This document shows positions 7,525 to 16,667 of a stretch of DNA of 64,000 nt, in pieces (position 1 is the stretch's first letter; each line of letters begins with the position of its first letter). Source of the stretch: Onishia taeanensis (GTDB lineage: Bacteria > Pseudomonadota > Gammaproteobacteria > Pseudomonadales > Halomonadaceae); assembly GCF_013349955.1 (NCBI RefSeq), contig NZ_JABVXC010000007.1, positions 1 through 64,000 of the forward strand. The letters are read 5' to 3'. The position numbers and the translations under genes are program-made. Below the pieces are notes generated by a model. The model had not been told where the DNA came from. It did not search any database and was given only the letters and a program-made list of their open reading frames with translations.

Positions 7525-9147
7525 CTACATCCTGAAAACACCGAAGCGGGTGTCGTCGATCTCGGCATTCATGGCCGCGGCCAGTGCCAGGCCGAGCACG
7601 TCGCGGGTCTGCAGCGGGTCGATCACGCCGTCGTCCCACAGCCGGGCGCTGGCGTAATAGGGGTGGCCCTGGTGCTCGTACTGCTCGCGGATGGGGGCCT
7701 TGAAGGCCTCTTCCTCATCCTTGCTCCACTCGTGGCTGTCCTGCTCGGACTGGTCGCGCTTGAGCTGATCTCTTCGCACTTGGGCCAGCACGTTGGCGGC
7801 CTGCTCGCCGCCCATCACCGAGATGCGTGCATTGGGCCACATGAACAGCAGGTTGGGATCATAGGCGCGGCCGCACATGCCGTAGTTGCCGGCGCCGAAG
7901 CTGCCGCCGATCAGCACGGTGAACTTGGGCACCTGAGCACAAGCCACTGCGGTGACCAGCTTGGCACCGTGCTTGGCGATGCCTTCCTGCTCGTACTTGG
8001 AGCCGACCATGAAGCCGGTGATGTTCTGCAGGAACACCAGCGGAATCTTGCGCTGGGCGCACAGCTCGATGAAGTGGGCGCCCTTGACGGCGGATTCCGA
8101 GAACAGCACGCCGTTGTTGGCGACGATGCCCACCGGATGGCCGTGCAGGTGGGCAAAACCAGTGACCAGGGTGTCGCCGTAGTAGCGCTTGAATTCGTCG
8201 AAGTCGGAGTCGTCGACCAGCCGTCCTATGACCTCGCGTACGTCATAGGGCTTCTTGAGGTCGGTGCCGACGATGCCATAGAGCTCGGGGGGATCGAGCC
8301 GCGGTGGGCGGGACTCCCTGAGCGCGAGCTGGCCGCGCTTCTGCCAGTTGAGCCGCGAGACGGCGCGGCGCGCGATTTGCAGCGCATGGGCGTCGTTGTC
8401 GGCATAGTGATCGGCCACGCCGCTGACCTTGCAGTGCACGTCGGCGCCGCCCAGGTCTTCGGCGCTGATGGTCTCGCCGGTGGCCGCCTTCACCAGCGGC
8501 GGGCCGCCGAGGAAGATGGTGCCCTGGCCCTTGACGATGATCGACTCGTCGGCCATCGCCGGCACATAGGCGCCGCCGGCGGTGCAGGAGCCCATTACCA
8601 CCGCGATCTGCGGAATGCCGGCGGCGGAGAGGGTGGCCTGGTTGTAGAAGATGCGCCCGAAGTCGTCGCGGTCGGGGAAGACCTCGTCCTGCTCGGGCAG
8701 ATAGGCGCCGCCGGAGTCGACGAGATAGATGCAGGGCAGGCGATGCTTGCGGGCCACTTCCTGGGCGCGCAGGTGCTTCTTGACGGTCAGCGGGTGATAG
8801 GTGCCGCCCTTGACGGTAGCGTCGTTGGCGACGATCACGCACTCGACGCCGCTGACCCGGCCGATGCCGGTAATCACACCGGCGGCGGGCAGCGGGGTGT
8901 CGTAGACGTCGTAGGCGGCCAGTGCGGAAAGCTCGAGGAAGGGCGAACCCTCGTCGAGCAGGTGATCGATGCGATCGCGCACGTACAGCTTGCCACGGGA
9001 TTCGTGTCGGGCCCGGGCCTTGTCGCCGCCGCCCTGGGCCAGGGTCGCGGTCAGTTCCTTGAGGGAAGTGACCGTCTCGCGCATCGCCGCCTCGTTGGCC
9101 TGGAAGGCCTCGCTGCGCGGATTGATCTGGGATGTCAGAACGCTCAT
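7525..9147 (-). CDS. liuB: 3-methylcrotonyl-CoA carboxylase, carboxyltransferase beta subunit
   Basis: Transfers the carboxyl group from biotin on LiuD to 3-methylcrotonyl-CoA. The 540-residue protein has both crotonase-like carboxyltransferase halves, with [12 protein letters not shown] and [17 protein letters not shown] as recognisable family motifs. GGAGGGATAA directly before the ATG gives a strong ribosome binding site. Intergenic repeat elements separate it from liuA and from liuC, which is unusual inside a tight catabolic operon. Confidence 0.95.
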   Translation of the reverse strand: MSVLTSQINPRSEAFQANEAAMRETVTSLKELTATLAQGGGDKARARHESRGKLYVRDRIDHLLDEGSPFLELSALAAYDVYDTPLPAAGVITGIGRVSGVECVIVANDATVKGGTYHPLTVKKHLRAQEVARKHRLPCIYLVDSGGAYLPEQDEVFPDRDDFGRIFYNQATLSAAGIPQIAVVMGSCTAGGAYVPAMADESIIVKGQGTIFLGGPPLVKAATGETISAEDLGGADVHCKVSGVADHYADNDAHALQIARRAVSRLNWQKRGQLALRESRPPRLDPPELYGIVGTDLKKPYDVREVIGRLVDDSDFDEFKRYYGDTLVTGFAHLHGHPVGIVANNGVLFSESAVKGAHFIELCAQRKIPLVFLQNITGFMVGSKYEQEGIAKHGAKLVTAVACAQVPKFTVLIGGSFGAGNYGMCGRAYDPNLLFMWPNARISVMGGEQAANVLAQVRRDQLKRDQSEQDSHEWSKDEEEAFKAPIREQYEHQGHPYYASARLWDDGVIDPLQTRDVLGLALAAAMNAEIDDTRFGVFRM

Positions 9148-9163
9148 TTATCCCTCCGGGATA

Positions 9164-9252
9164 AAAGCTTGAAGCTTGAAGCCGGAAGCTTGAAGAAAAA
9201 CCACTCAATCAAGGGCTTAAACTCTTCCAGCTTCACGCTTTCAGCTTTCAGC
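9164..9252. repeat. Inverted-repeat intergenic element between liuA and liuB
   Basis: Three direct copies of GCTTGAAG(C) on the left are mirrored by CTTCCAGCTTCACGCTTTCAG on the right, the same sequence family as the element on the far side of liuB. It fills nearly the whole gap between the liuB start and the liuA stop. Confidence 0.7.
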
Positions 9253-10422
9253 TTATTTTGATTCGTTGAAGATCTCGCGGCCGATCAACATGCGCCGAAT
9301 CTCGCTGGTGCCGGCGCCGATCTCGTACAGCTTGGCGTCGCGCAGCAGGCGCCCGGTGGGGTATTCGTTGATATAGCCATTGCCACCGAGCAGTTGGATG
9401 GCATCCAGCGCCACCTGAGTGGCCTTCTCGGCACAGTAGAGGATCACCCCGGCGGCATCCTTGCGCGAGGTCTGGCCGCGATCGCAGCCGGCGGCCACGG
9501 CATACAGATAGGCGCGGCAGGCACTCAGGGTGGTGTACATGTCGGCGATCTTGCCCTGTACCAGCTGGAACTCACCGATGGCTTGGTCGAACTGCTTGCG
9601 CTCGTGGACATAGGGCACCACCACGTCGAGAGCCGCCTGCATGATGCCGATGGGGCCGGCGGCCAGCACGGTGCGCTCATAATCCAGCCCGCTCATCAGC
9701 ACCTTTGTGCCACGGCCTTCCTCGCCCAGCACGTTCTCGGCCGGCACGCGGCAGTCCTGGAACACCAGCTCGCAGGTGTTGGAGCCGCGCATGCCGAGCT
9801 TGTCGAGCTTCTGGGCGGTCGAGAAACCGGGAAAGTCCTTCTCGATGATGAAGGCGGTGATGCCCTTGGACCCGGCGTCCGGGTCGGTCTTGGCGTAGAC
9901 CACCAGTACATTGGCGTCGGGGCCGTTGGTGATCCACATCTTGTTGCCGTTGAGCACGTAGTGGTCGCCGTCACGGCGGGCGCGCAGCTTCATCGACACC
10001 ACATCCGATCCTGCACCCGGCTCGGACATGGCCAGTGCGCCGACGTGCTCGCCGCTGATCAGTTTGGGCAAGTACTTGGCCTTCTGCTCGGCATTGCCGT
10101 TGATCTTCAACTGGTTGACGCACAGGTTGGAGTGGGCGCCGTAGGAGAGGCCCACCGAGGCGCTGGCCCGGGAGATCTCCTCCATGGCGATGCAGTGCGC
10201 GAGATAGCCCATGCCGCTGCCGCCTTCCTGGTCGGGCACGGTGATACCGAGCAGGCCCATGTCGCCGAATTTCTGCCACAGATCGTTGGGGAACTCATTC
10301 TTTTCATCGATCTCGGCGGCGCGTGGGGCGATCTCGTCGCGGGCGAAGGCGTTTACCTGGTCGCGCAGCATGACCATCGTCTCATCGAGGCCGAAGTCGA
10401 GGGGCTGATAGGGGGTATGCAT
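9253..10422 (-). CDS. liuA: Isovaleryl-CoA dehydrogenase
   Basis: FAD enzyme that oxidises isovaleryl-CoA to 3-methylcrotonyl-CoA and passes electrons to ETF. The 389-residue acyl-CoA dehydrogenase has [11 protein letters not shown] (FAD/substrate region) and LDYERTVLA, whose Glu sits where isovaleryl-CoA dehydrogenases keep the catalytic base, unlike most acyl-CoA dehydrogenases. GGGAG lies 8 bases before the start. It is the first gene of liuABCDE and follows a candidate LiuR site. The symbol ivd is also used. Confidence 0.94.
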   Translation of the reverse strand: MHTPYQPLDFGLDETMVMLRDQVNAFARDEIAPRAAEIDEKNEFPNDLWQKFGDMGLLGITVPDQEGGSGMGYLAHCIAMEEISRASASVGLSYGAHSNLCVNQLKINGNAEQKAKYLPKLISGEHVGALAMSEPGAGSDVVSMKLRARRDGDHYVLNGNKMWITNGPDANVLVVYAKTDPDAGSKGITAFIIEKDFPGFSTAQKLDKLGMRGSNTCELVFQDCRVPAENVLGEEGRGTKVLMSGLDYERTVLAAGPIGIMQAALDVVVPYVHERKQFDQAIGEFQLVQGKIADMYTTLSACRAYLYAVAAGCDRGQTSRKDAAGVILYCAEKATQVALDAIQLLGGNGYINEYPTGRLLRDAKLYEIGAGTSEIRRMLIGREIFNESK

Positions 10423-10536
10423 GGCGTGGCTCCCGGACAGGTCCGTTGCCAGGCGGTGGTGAGAAAGATCGACAGGCCACCGCGCGGCGCTTGATTGGAT
10501 ATCGCGTGTCGATTGATAGGACTAGCCTAGGGCTGG

Positions 10537-10552
10537 TTGACGTTAACGTAAA
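10537..10552 (-). promoter_or_regulatory. Candidate LiuR-type operator/promoter of the liu operon
   Basis: TTTACGTTAACGTCAA (minus strand) centres on the perfect palindrome ACGTTAACGT, about 115 bp before liuA. It resembles the sites bound by the MerR-family regulator LiuR in other proteobacteria. A possible -10 (TAGGCT/TAGTCC) follows downstream. No liuR gene is in this window. Confidence 0.55.
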
Positions 10553-10604
10553 GTGAAGCTTGCGGCGGGTAGACCAAGGTTGCACCCCGAGGCCCTGAAA
10601 AGAC

Positions 10605-10630
10605 ATCGGGCGCCTCGCAGGGCGCCCGAT
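10605..10630 (-). terminator. Intrinsic terminator after tupA
   Basis: ATCGGGCGCC and GGCGCCCGAT form a perfect 10-bp stem with a 6-base loop, followed on the minus strand by GTCTTTTC. It ends the tup operon just before the liu promoter. Confidence 0.75.
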
Positions 10631-10716
10631 AATGGGTGTTTCACATATTGTCATGTCAGGCCTTGAGCCGAACCGTTAGCCAGCCTTTACCCGGTTGCCA
10701 TGTAAGGCCTTGGTCA

Positions 10717-11541
10717 TCAGGAGCCGTCGGCGTTGGGGAAGAACAGCTGCTGGCCATCGACGCGGTAATCGGCGATCGCTTCCTGACCGTCTTGCGACAG
10801 CAGCCACTCATGCCACTGCTTGGCCAGGTCGTGCTTGAGGTCCGGGAAACGTTCCTCGCTGATCAGGATGCTGCCGTACTGGTTGAACAGGGCTTCGTCG
10901 CCTTCGAAGACGATGGCCAGGTTCTGCGGGTTCTGGAAGGCGACCCAGGTGGCGCGGTCGGACATCACATAGGCGTCCATGCCGGCTGCGGTATTGAGAG
11001 TGGGCCCCATGCCGCTGCCCAACTCGCGGTACCATTCGCCGCTCGGTTGGATGTCGGCGGCTTCCCATAGGCGCAGTTCGGCGCGATTGGTGCCGCTGTC
11101 ATCACCGCGTGAGGCGAAGGGCGCCTCGGCGTCTGCGATTCGGGTCAGGGCTTCCTCGACGTTTTCTGCACCACGCACGCCGGCGGGGTCGCTGTCCGGC
11201 CCCAGAATCACGAAGTCGTTGTACATGACGTTCTGGCGTTCGCTGCCATAGCCTTCGGCGACGAAGCGTTTTTCGCCGGCGGTGTCATGCACCAGCAGGC
11301 TGTCGGCGTCGCCACGGCGAGCGATCTCGAAGGCCTGGCCGGTACCTACCGCGACCACGCGGACGTCGATGCCGCTCTCTTCCTTGAACTTGGGCAGGAT
11401 CGAGTCGAACAGGCCCGACTGCTCGGTGGATGTGGTCGATGCCAGGGTGATGAAGGGAGCATCGTCCTGGGCCAGGGCGGCAGCAGAAAGGGTGCTGCCG
11501 ATCAGGCCGAGGGCGGCGAGGCTGAGGATCCGATAGCGCAT
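10717..11541 (-). CDS. tupA: Tungstate ABC transporter, substrate-binding protein
   Basis: Periplasmic binding protein for tungstate (possibly molybdate). Residues 1-24 form a signal peptide ending in ALAQ. The family motif LASTTSTEQSGL follows, with the Ser/Thr residues that hold the oxyanion, and the 274-residue length is normal for TupA. AAGGAAAG precedes the start. It is the last gene of tupB-tupC-tupA; TupA motifs distinguish it from ModA, whose operon order differs. A terminator follows. Confidence 0.88.
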   Translation of the reverse strand: MRYRILSLAALGLIGSTLSAAALAQDDAPFITLASTTSTEQSGLFDSILPKFKEESGIDVRVVAVGTGQAFEIARRGDADSLLVHDTAGEKRFVAEGYGSERQNVMYNDFVILGPDSDPAGVRGAENVEEALTRIADAEAPFASRGDDSGTNRAELRLWEAADIQPSGEWYRELGSGMGPTLNTAAGMDAYVMSDRATWVAFQNPQNLAIVFEGDEALFNQYGSILISEERFPDLKHDLAKQWHEWLLSQDGQEAIADYRVDGQQLFFPNADGS

Positions 11542-11590
11542 ACGAGCTTTCCTTATAGTAATGGCATTTGGTGCGGCTCGAGCGAGCGAG

Positions 11591-12322
11591 TCACCACACC
11601 AGTTCTCCTTTCACGAAGGCTCGGGCCTCCGCGCTGCGAGCAGCCGAGAAGAAGGTCTCGGCCTTGCTGTGTTCGACCAGTCGGCCGTTACACAGAAAGA
11701 TCACCTCATCGGCCAGGCGACGCGCCTGGTGAAGGTCGTGGCTGGTCATGACGATGCGCGTGCCCCGATGGTGGAAGTCCGCGATGGCGTCTTCCACCGC
11801 CTTGATGGCGGCGGGGTCCAGCGCCGCGGTCGGCTCATCCAGAAACAGCACCTCGGGACTGATCAGCCAGGCCCGGGCCAGCGCCAGGCGCTGCTGTTCG
11901 CCGCCGGACAGCACCCTTGCCGGGCGTTTGGCCATGGCGGCAAGGCCGAAGTGCTCCAGTGCCTCCTGGGCGAGGGCGCGACGCTTGGCACGAGGCACTG
12001 CGTTGATCTTCAGGGTGTAGGTCAGGTTGGCGAGCGCCGAGCGACGCAGCAGCACCGGGCGCTGGAAGACCATGGCCTGGCGCGGCTGACCCGCTGGCCA
12101 TTGCACTTGGCCGCGGCTGGGTTGCAGCAGCCCGTGGGCCAGGCGCATCAGAAGGCTTTTGCCGGCCCCGTTGGGCCCCATGATCAGGGTCTTGCCGGTG
12201 GTCGAGAGCGTGAGGCTCACGTCTTCGAGCAGGGTTTGGCCGCGATGCTCGAAGCTCACTGCGTCGAGCCTCAGGCTGGCGGGTGCCTCCTGGATGTCCA
12301 CGGCCATGCTCATGTCGGTCAT
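11591..12322 (-). CDS. tupC: Tungstate ABC transporter, ATP-binding protein
   Basis: The 243-residue ATPase drives tungstate import. Walker A is GPNGAGKSLL (about residue 53), the signature is LSGGEQQRLALARA (about residue 140) and Walker B is VLFLDEPTAAL. Its ATG overlaps the tupB stop by 4 bp, so the permease and ATPase are translationally coupled. An alternative start four codons in is possible. Confidence 0.88.
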   Translation of the reverse strand: MTDMSMAVDIQEAPASLRLDAVSFEHRGQTLLEDVSLTLSTTGKTLIMGPNGAGKSLLMRLAHGLLQPSRGQVQWPAGQPRQAMVFQRPVLLRRSALANLTYTLKINAVPRAKRRALAQEALEHFGLAAMAKRPARVLSGGEQQRLALARAWLISPEVLFLDEPTAALDPAAIKAVEDAIADFHHRGTRIVMTSHDLHQARRLADEVIFLCNGRLVEHSKAETFFSAARSAEARAFVKGELVW

Positions 12323-13050
12323 CCCAATCGTCTCCTGGCGGCTTCACCGATGACGTAGGCGGCGCCGTTGACCAGTGCCACCAGGCTCAGCAGCACGATC
12401 CCCAACCCCAGGGCCAGCGGCAGATTGCCCTTGCTGGTCTCGAGGGCAATGGCGGTGGTCATCACCCGCGTTACCCCATCGATGTTGCCGCCGACAATCA
12501 ACACCGCGCCGACCTCGGCACTGGCGCGGCCGAAACCGGCCAGTACGACGGTGATCAGGCCGAAGCGCGCATCCCACAGCAGGGTCGGGATGGCGCAGGC
12601 CCTGCTTAGTCCGAAAGAGGTAAGCTGTTCCCGGTACTCGCCCCAAAGCTCCTCGACCAGTTGGCGGGCCAGGGCGGCGATGATCGGCAGCACCAGCACC
12701 ACCTGCGCAATGATCATGGCGCTGGGGGTGAACAGCAGCCCCAACTCTCCTAGCGGGCCGGCTCGGGACAGCAGCAGGTAGACGCCAAGCCCGGCCACCA
12801 CCGGTGGCAGGCCCATGAGCGCGTTGAGGGCCACGATCACCATTCCGCGACCTGGCAGGCGCCAGAGTGCCAGGGCGGCCCCTAGTGGCAGGCCAATGAG
12901 TGCGGCGGTCAGCACCGCACTCAGCGACACCCGCAGCGACAGGCCGACGATATCTACCAGCGCCGGGTCCATGTCGATGACCAGGGCCAGGGCCGTATAC
13001 AGGGCACTGTCGCTGTGCAGGGCGCTGGCTGTCATCCCGCTGGTCGACAT
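12319..13050 (-). CDS. tupB: Tungstate ABC transporter, permease
   Basis: A 243-residue inner-membrane permease with about five to six hydrophobic helices and the BPD_transp_1 loop around EVGAVLIVGGNIDGVTRVMT. I chose the ATG at 13050 (MSTSGMTAS) because GGAGAGTGCC precedes it directly; the upstream in-frame extension reads through a repeat-bearing promoter region. First gene of the tup operon, divergent from the regulator gene at 13187. Confidence 0.88.
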   Translation of the reverse strand: MSTSGMTASALHSDSALYTALALVIDMDPALVDIVGLSLRVSLSAVLTAALIGLPLGAALALWRLPGRGMVIVALNALMGLPPVVAGLGVYLLLSRAGPLGELGLLFTPSAMIIAQVVLVLPIIAALARQLVEELWGEYREQLTSFGLSRACAIPTLLWDARFGLITVVLAGFGRASAEVGAVLIVGGNIDGVTRVMTTAIALETSKGNLPLALGLGIVLLSLVALVNGAAYVIGEAARRRLG

Positions 13051-13070
13051 GGCACTCTCCTGATAGTGCT

Positions 13071-13099
13071 TGCAGCATGTGTGATGCATGCAGCATGTG
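13071..13099. repeat. Direct repeat in the tupB/regulator divergent promoter
   Basis: TGCAGCATGTG occurs at 13071-13081 and again at 13089-13099, an 18-bp period. Position between two divergent genes, one a regulator, suggests an operator. A possible -10 TATACT for the rightward gene lies about 25 bp further on. Confidence 0.5.
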
Positions 13100-13186
13100 G
13101 TGTAAGTGTCTTGAGTGCATCCTATACTGAAAAATATGCAGCGAAAGATCTATAAACGACAATAATGACCCGCGCGGATATGTCTT

Positions 13187-14104
13187 ATGCCTGGAGATGA
13201 TTCACCACCGATGTGTCGCCATACTTACCTGACCACCGCCGAAGCGGCTGATTATCTGCGGCTCAAGGAGCGCAAAGTCTACGATCTGGTTCGCCAGGGG
13301 GAGATTCCTTGCACCAAGGTGACCGGCAAGCTGCTTTTTCCTCGCCAGAGCATTGATCTGTGGCTGATGAGTCACCTGGAGGGGGGGCAGCCCGGACATC
13401 GGCCGGTGCCGAGGGTGTTGGCCGGCAGCCAGGACCCGCTGCTCGAGTGGAGCCTGCGTGAAAGCGGCTCGGAACTGGCGATGCTCTGCCAGGGCAGCGG
13501 CGATGGAGTTCGCCGGCTGCTGGATGGCGATGCCCTGTTGGCGGGCATCCATGTGATTGACGATGCGGGCGGCTATAACCACCCCGAGTCGCTGGGGCTT
13601 GGCGGGGTGCGTGATCTGGTGATGATCCGCTGGGCACGACGTCGCCAGGGCTTGATGCTGCCGTCGGGCAACCCGAGGGGAATTCATTCGCTGGCGGCAC
13701 TGGCAAAAAGTAACGGGCGAGATGCGCCGCTGGTGGCGAGGCGTCAGCCCGGCGCCGGGGCCGACCGGCTGTTACGCTTCCTGCTGAAACGCCACGACCT
13801 GACCCTTGAAGACCTTCGGCTGGCGCCAGACACGATGCTCAGTGAGGACGACCTGGCTCTGGCGGTGCATCAAGGGCAGGCGGATGTGGGACTGGGCGTC
13901 GAAGCAGCGGCGCATCGTCATGGCCTCGACTTTGTGCCGCTGCAGCAGGAGTGCTTCGATCTGGCGATGCGCCGGCGCAGCTATTTCGAGCGGCCGGTCC
14001 AGCATCTGCTGGCCTTCGCCCAGGAGGCGCGTTTCGCCGAGCGCGCCGCGATGATGCAGGGCTACGACCTTACCGGGCTCGGCAAGGTCGTCTATAACGC
14101 CTGA
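13187..14104 (+). CDS. Excisionase-type HTH regulator with solute-binding domain, probable tup regulator
   Basis: A 305-residue one-component regulator. Residues about 14-63 (LTTAEAADYLRLKERKVYDL) form an excisionase/MerR-like helix-turn-helix, and residues about 90-300 form a periplasmic-binding-protein-like ligand domain, like regulators of molybdate or tungstate uptake. Divergent placement next to tupBCA suggests it senses tungstate or molybdate and controls that operon; this is inference. The start could also be the ATG at 13211, which gives the conventional HTH spacing; neither has a strong ribosome binding site. Confidence 0.8.
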   Translation: MPGDDSPPMCRHTYLTTAEAADYLRLKERKVYDLVRQGEIPCTKVTGKLLFPRQSIDLWLMSHLEGGQPGHRPVPRVLAGSQDPLLEWSLRESGSELAMLCQGSGDGVRRLLDGDALLAGIHVIDDAGGYNHPESLGLGGVRDLVMIRWARRRQGLMLPSGNPRGIHSLAALAKSNGRDAPLVARRQPGAGADRLLRFLLKRHDLTLEDLRLAPDTMLSEDDLALAVHQGQADVGLGVEAAAHRHGLDFVPLQQECFDLAMRRRSYFERPVQHLLAFAQEARFAERAAMMQGYDLTGLGKVVYNA

Positions 14105-14127
14105 AGGTGGCGCCGGCGGTGGCTGGC

Positions 14128-15075
14128 TCAGCGGTCGTCGAATACGATCTGCCCGCGAGCTCTCGCCTCCTGAGGAAGCAGGGCGGCGTAGATAGCGGCA
14201 TTGATCGGCGTCGCGACGCCGGCGGCCTTGCCCAGGCGCACCACGGCGCCATTTTGCGACTCGAGCTCGGAAGGTAGGCCGTCCATGATGTCGCGCTGCA
14301 TCGAGGCGGTACTGTTCTCGGGGAGGGTGTCGATGAACTTGAGCGCCTTGGCCACCGCATCATCGGGCAGCGCCACGCCGCGGGCGCGGCCGACCGCCGT
14401 GATCTCTTCCATGACCTCTTCCAGCAAACGGCGACTCTCCGCTAGCTGGCGGCTAACGCCCATCGGCGCGCGCGTCACGGCGCCGACACCGCTCATGGCG
14501 CAGATGAACAGGAACTTGCTCCACACCGCGACCTGAATGTCGTCGGGTATTTCGGCGGTGACGCCAGTGGCCTTGTCGAAGGCGGCCTTCACGCGCTGCG
14601 TGCGCTCGCTCTGGCGATTGTCGGCCTCACCGAAACGCACGAACGGCTCGACGCCTGCATGGCGAATCACTCCCGGCGCTTCGCGGTAGGCGAGGATGCC
14701 GCAAAGCCCACGCAGTACTTTGTCATGCCCCACGGCGTCGCCGAGCACGTCGGTGGCCTCTACGCCGTTCTCCAGCGGCAGCACCAGGGTGTCGGGGCCG
14801 ATCAAGGGGGCCATCGTCTTGGCGATCTCTTCGACCTGCCAGGCCTTCACCGCCACGATCACTACATCCACCACGCCGATGGTCGCCGGGTCGTCGCTGG
14901 CCTGTGCCTTGTCGAGATGAAGATCGCCGTTGATGCTTTTGACGGTCAGGCCGTCGCGCTGGATCGCTGCCAGGTGGTCGCCACGGGCGATGAAGGTGAC
15001 GTCTTCACCGGCATCGGCGAGACGGGCGCCAAAATAGCCGCCCACGCCGCCGCTTCCATAGATGGCAAATCGCAT
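14128..15075 (-). CDS. panE: 2-dehydropantoate 2-reductase (ketopantoate reductase)
   Basis: NADPH-dependent reduction of ketopantoate to pantoate in pantothenate/CoA synthesis. The 315-residue protein opens with the Rossmann motif GSGGVGGYFGARLA and has VWSKFLF, containing the catalytic Lys, near residue 185. Family members with other 2-oxo-acid substrates exist, so the exact substrate is not certain. It converges with the tup regulator gene; its upstream region holds a 14-bp tandem repeat. Confidence 0.85.
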   Translation of the reverse strand: MRFAIYGSGGVGGYFGARLADAGEDVTFIARGDHLAAIQRDGLTVKSINGDLHLDKAQASDDPATIGVVDVVIVAVKAWQVEEIAKTMAPLIGPDTLVLPLENGVEATDVLGDAVGHDKVLRGLCGILAYREAPGVIRHAGVEPFVRFGEADNRQSERTQRVKAAFDKATGVTAEIPDDIQVAVWSKFLFICAMSGVGAVTRAPMGVSRQLAESRRLLEEVMEEITAVGRARGVALPDDAVAKALKFIDTLPENSTASMQRDIMDGLPSELESQNGAVVRLGKAAGVATPINAAIYAALLPQEARARGQIVFDDR

Positions 15076-15184
15076 GCTGAGTCCTCAATGAATGGATGGG
15101 CGATGAATGGATCAAGAAGATCGAGCACCGCAAGGTTTACCTTTATAAGCCAAGGCCTGTCCAGCAAGGCCTCTCCAGCAAGAG

Positions 15185-15254
15185 CTGTTTAGCAAGAACT
15201 GTTTAGCAAGAACTGTTTAGCAAGAACTGTTTAGCAAGAACTGTTTAGCAGGAA
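15185..15254. repeat. Five perfect or near-perfect 14-bp tandem repeats
   Basis: The unit CTGTTTAGCAAGAA is repeated five times head to tail; only the last copy differs (one base). Degenerate partial copies (CCAGCAAGGC) precede it. It lies in the 303-bp gap between panE and a lipoprotein gene, where no other gene is visible. Likely to vary in copy number by slippage. Confidence 0.95.
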
Positions 15255-15378
15255 CAAGGGGCGAGAATGGTTGGATGTCTCGCTTAGGCGACACTTGGGG
15301 CCTTGAGCCAGGGCTTATAAACTCAACGTCAGTGATCCTTTTAGCTTAATTTCCTGATCTATCGGGAAGGAGCCTTAA

Positions 15379-15564
15379 ATGAAATTGACCATCCTCGCCC
15401 TGACGGTCGTTGCTGCCGCTCTGACCTTGGCCGGCTGCAGCTATCAGCCTGCCCGTATCGATCCAGAGCCGATCATCGAGATCGGCGATGGTGGCCATCA
15501 TGATCGTCACCACGGCGGCGGTGACTTCTGCCCGCCGGGTCAGGCCAAGAAGGGGCGCTGCTAA
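15379..15564 (+). CDS. Small His-rich lipoprotein
   Basis: A 61-residue secreted lipoprotein of unknown function. A signal peptide ends in the lipobox LAGC (Cys at residue 20), then a short mature part with a His cluster (HHDRHHGGGD) and two Cys at the end. The His/Cys content suggests metal binding. GGAAGGAGCC precedes the ATG at a good distance. Monocistronic as far as can be seen. Confidence 0.8.
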   Translation: MKLTILALTVVAAALTLAGCSYQPARIDPEPIIEIGDGGHHDRHHGGGDFCPPGQAKKGRC

Positions 15565-15651
15565 GCCCTGAGCTCAAGACCCGACTTGGTGTTACGGGCA
15601 GCCTGGCGTAGGCTTACAAAGATTCGTTGATACCGGACCCTTGCCTGCGCC

Positions 15652-16434
15652 ATGTCTTTCTTCAGCTTGAAAACCTGTACGCTGATTGAGCAACCGGTCG
15701 CCCATGAGCACGGCTTTCATCAGCTGATTCTGGCGACGTCGGGCGTGACCGAGCTGAGTATCGAAGGACGTGGCGAGCGCATCACCCGAGAGCGCGGCTG
15801 CCTGATTCCTTCCACCTATCACCACGAGTATCTGGGCGACGGACGCAACCGGACCCTGGTGCTCGATGTGCCCCTGGCGCACTTGCCAAGATTAAGCTGC
15901 GGCGATGAGGTGAAACGGCTCTTCGAGTCGCCACGCTTTTTCTCCGTGACTCCGCGGTTACAGACCCTGGCCCAGACCCTGATGGGCGAGGTCGAAGCCT
16001 CGCCGACCCTTCAGAGTGAGATCGCCACCCTCATCCTGCGTGCCATCTATCTTAGCCTCCATGGGCGAGTACTCCCGGAAACCCAGACATCGGCCGAGCG
16101 ATCGTTACATCGCGAGCGGCTCGACCTGGCGCGCGTCGAAGCCTACATTGATCGCCACTTGTCCGAGGCCATCCATGTCGATGATCTGGCCGGCCTCTGT
16201 GCCCTGAGCCCCGGCCATTTCCATGCCTGCTTCCGCGAGGCGACCGGTGAGACCCCGCTTCACTTCGTGCAGCGCCGCCGCCTCGCGCTGGCACAGACCC
16301 TTCTTCAGGAAAGCGACTTCACCCTGGGCCAGATCGCCGAGCGCATCGGCTTTTGCGATCAGGGCAGCTTTTCCCGCGCCTATCGTCGCACCTTCCAGCA
16401 TACGCCCAGCGAGTACCGGCGCCTCGCGCGCTGA
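15652..16434 (+). CDS. AraC-family transcriptional regulator
   Basis: A 260-residue regulator: an N-terminal cupin-like sensor half (residues 1-150) and a C-terminal AraC/XylS double helix-turn-helix (about 160-258) ending in the typical FSRAYRRTFQHTPSEYRRLA. It is encoded just upstream of, and in line with, the TRAP transporter and deacetylase genes, so it probably controls that cluster in response to its substrate. No sequence evidence shows the inducer. Confidence 0.88.
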   Translation: MSFFSLKTCTLIEQPVAHEHGFHQLILATSGVTELSIEGRGERITRERGCLIPSTYHHEYLGDGRNRTLVLDVPLAHLPRLSCGDEVKRLFESPRFFSVTPRLQTLAQTLMGEVEASPTLQSEIATLILRAIYLSLHGRVLPETQTSAERSLHRERLDLARVEAYIDRHLSEAIHVDDLAGLCALSPGHFHACFREATGETPLHFVQRRRLALAQTLLQESDFTLGQIAERIGFCDQGSFSRAYRRTFQHTPSEYRRLAR

Positions 16435-16667
16435 TTCGTCCTTTTCTCCTTCCCTTGAGACTGGCGTCTTATTGCCGTTTTCAGCCTGCGCCTTGGCAAT
16501 ATCTGAGTGTCGGGCAAATCTTTCCGATGATCGGGCAAGCGCGATGCGCCTCTTCGACATAGGCTGAAGTCAGAAATCGCACAAAGCCCCTTGGGGCCTG
16601 GCCGTTTCACCCCAAGCCGTGCGGTTCCCTTTCCCCAACAACCACAACACATGGAAAGAGACGACTT

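Noticed and set aside
7465..9261. 598-codon frame opposite liuB
   Set aside because: Shadow of liuB; no domain or ribosome binding site.
15185..15254. Possible iterons of a replication origin
   Set aside because: Five 14-bp repeats look iteron-like, but there is no replication gene nearby and the setting is ordinary chromosome.
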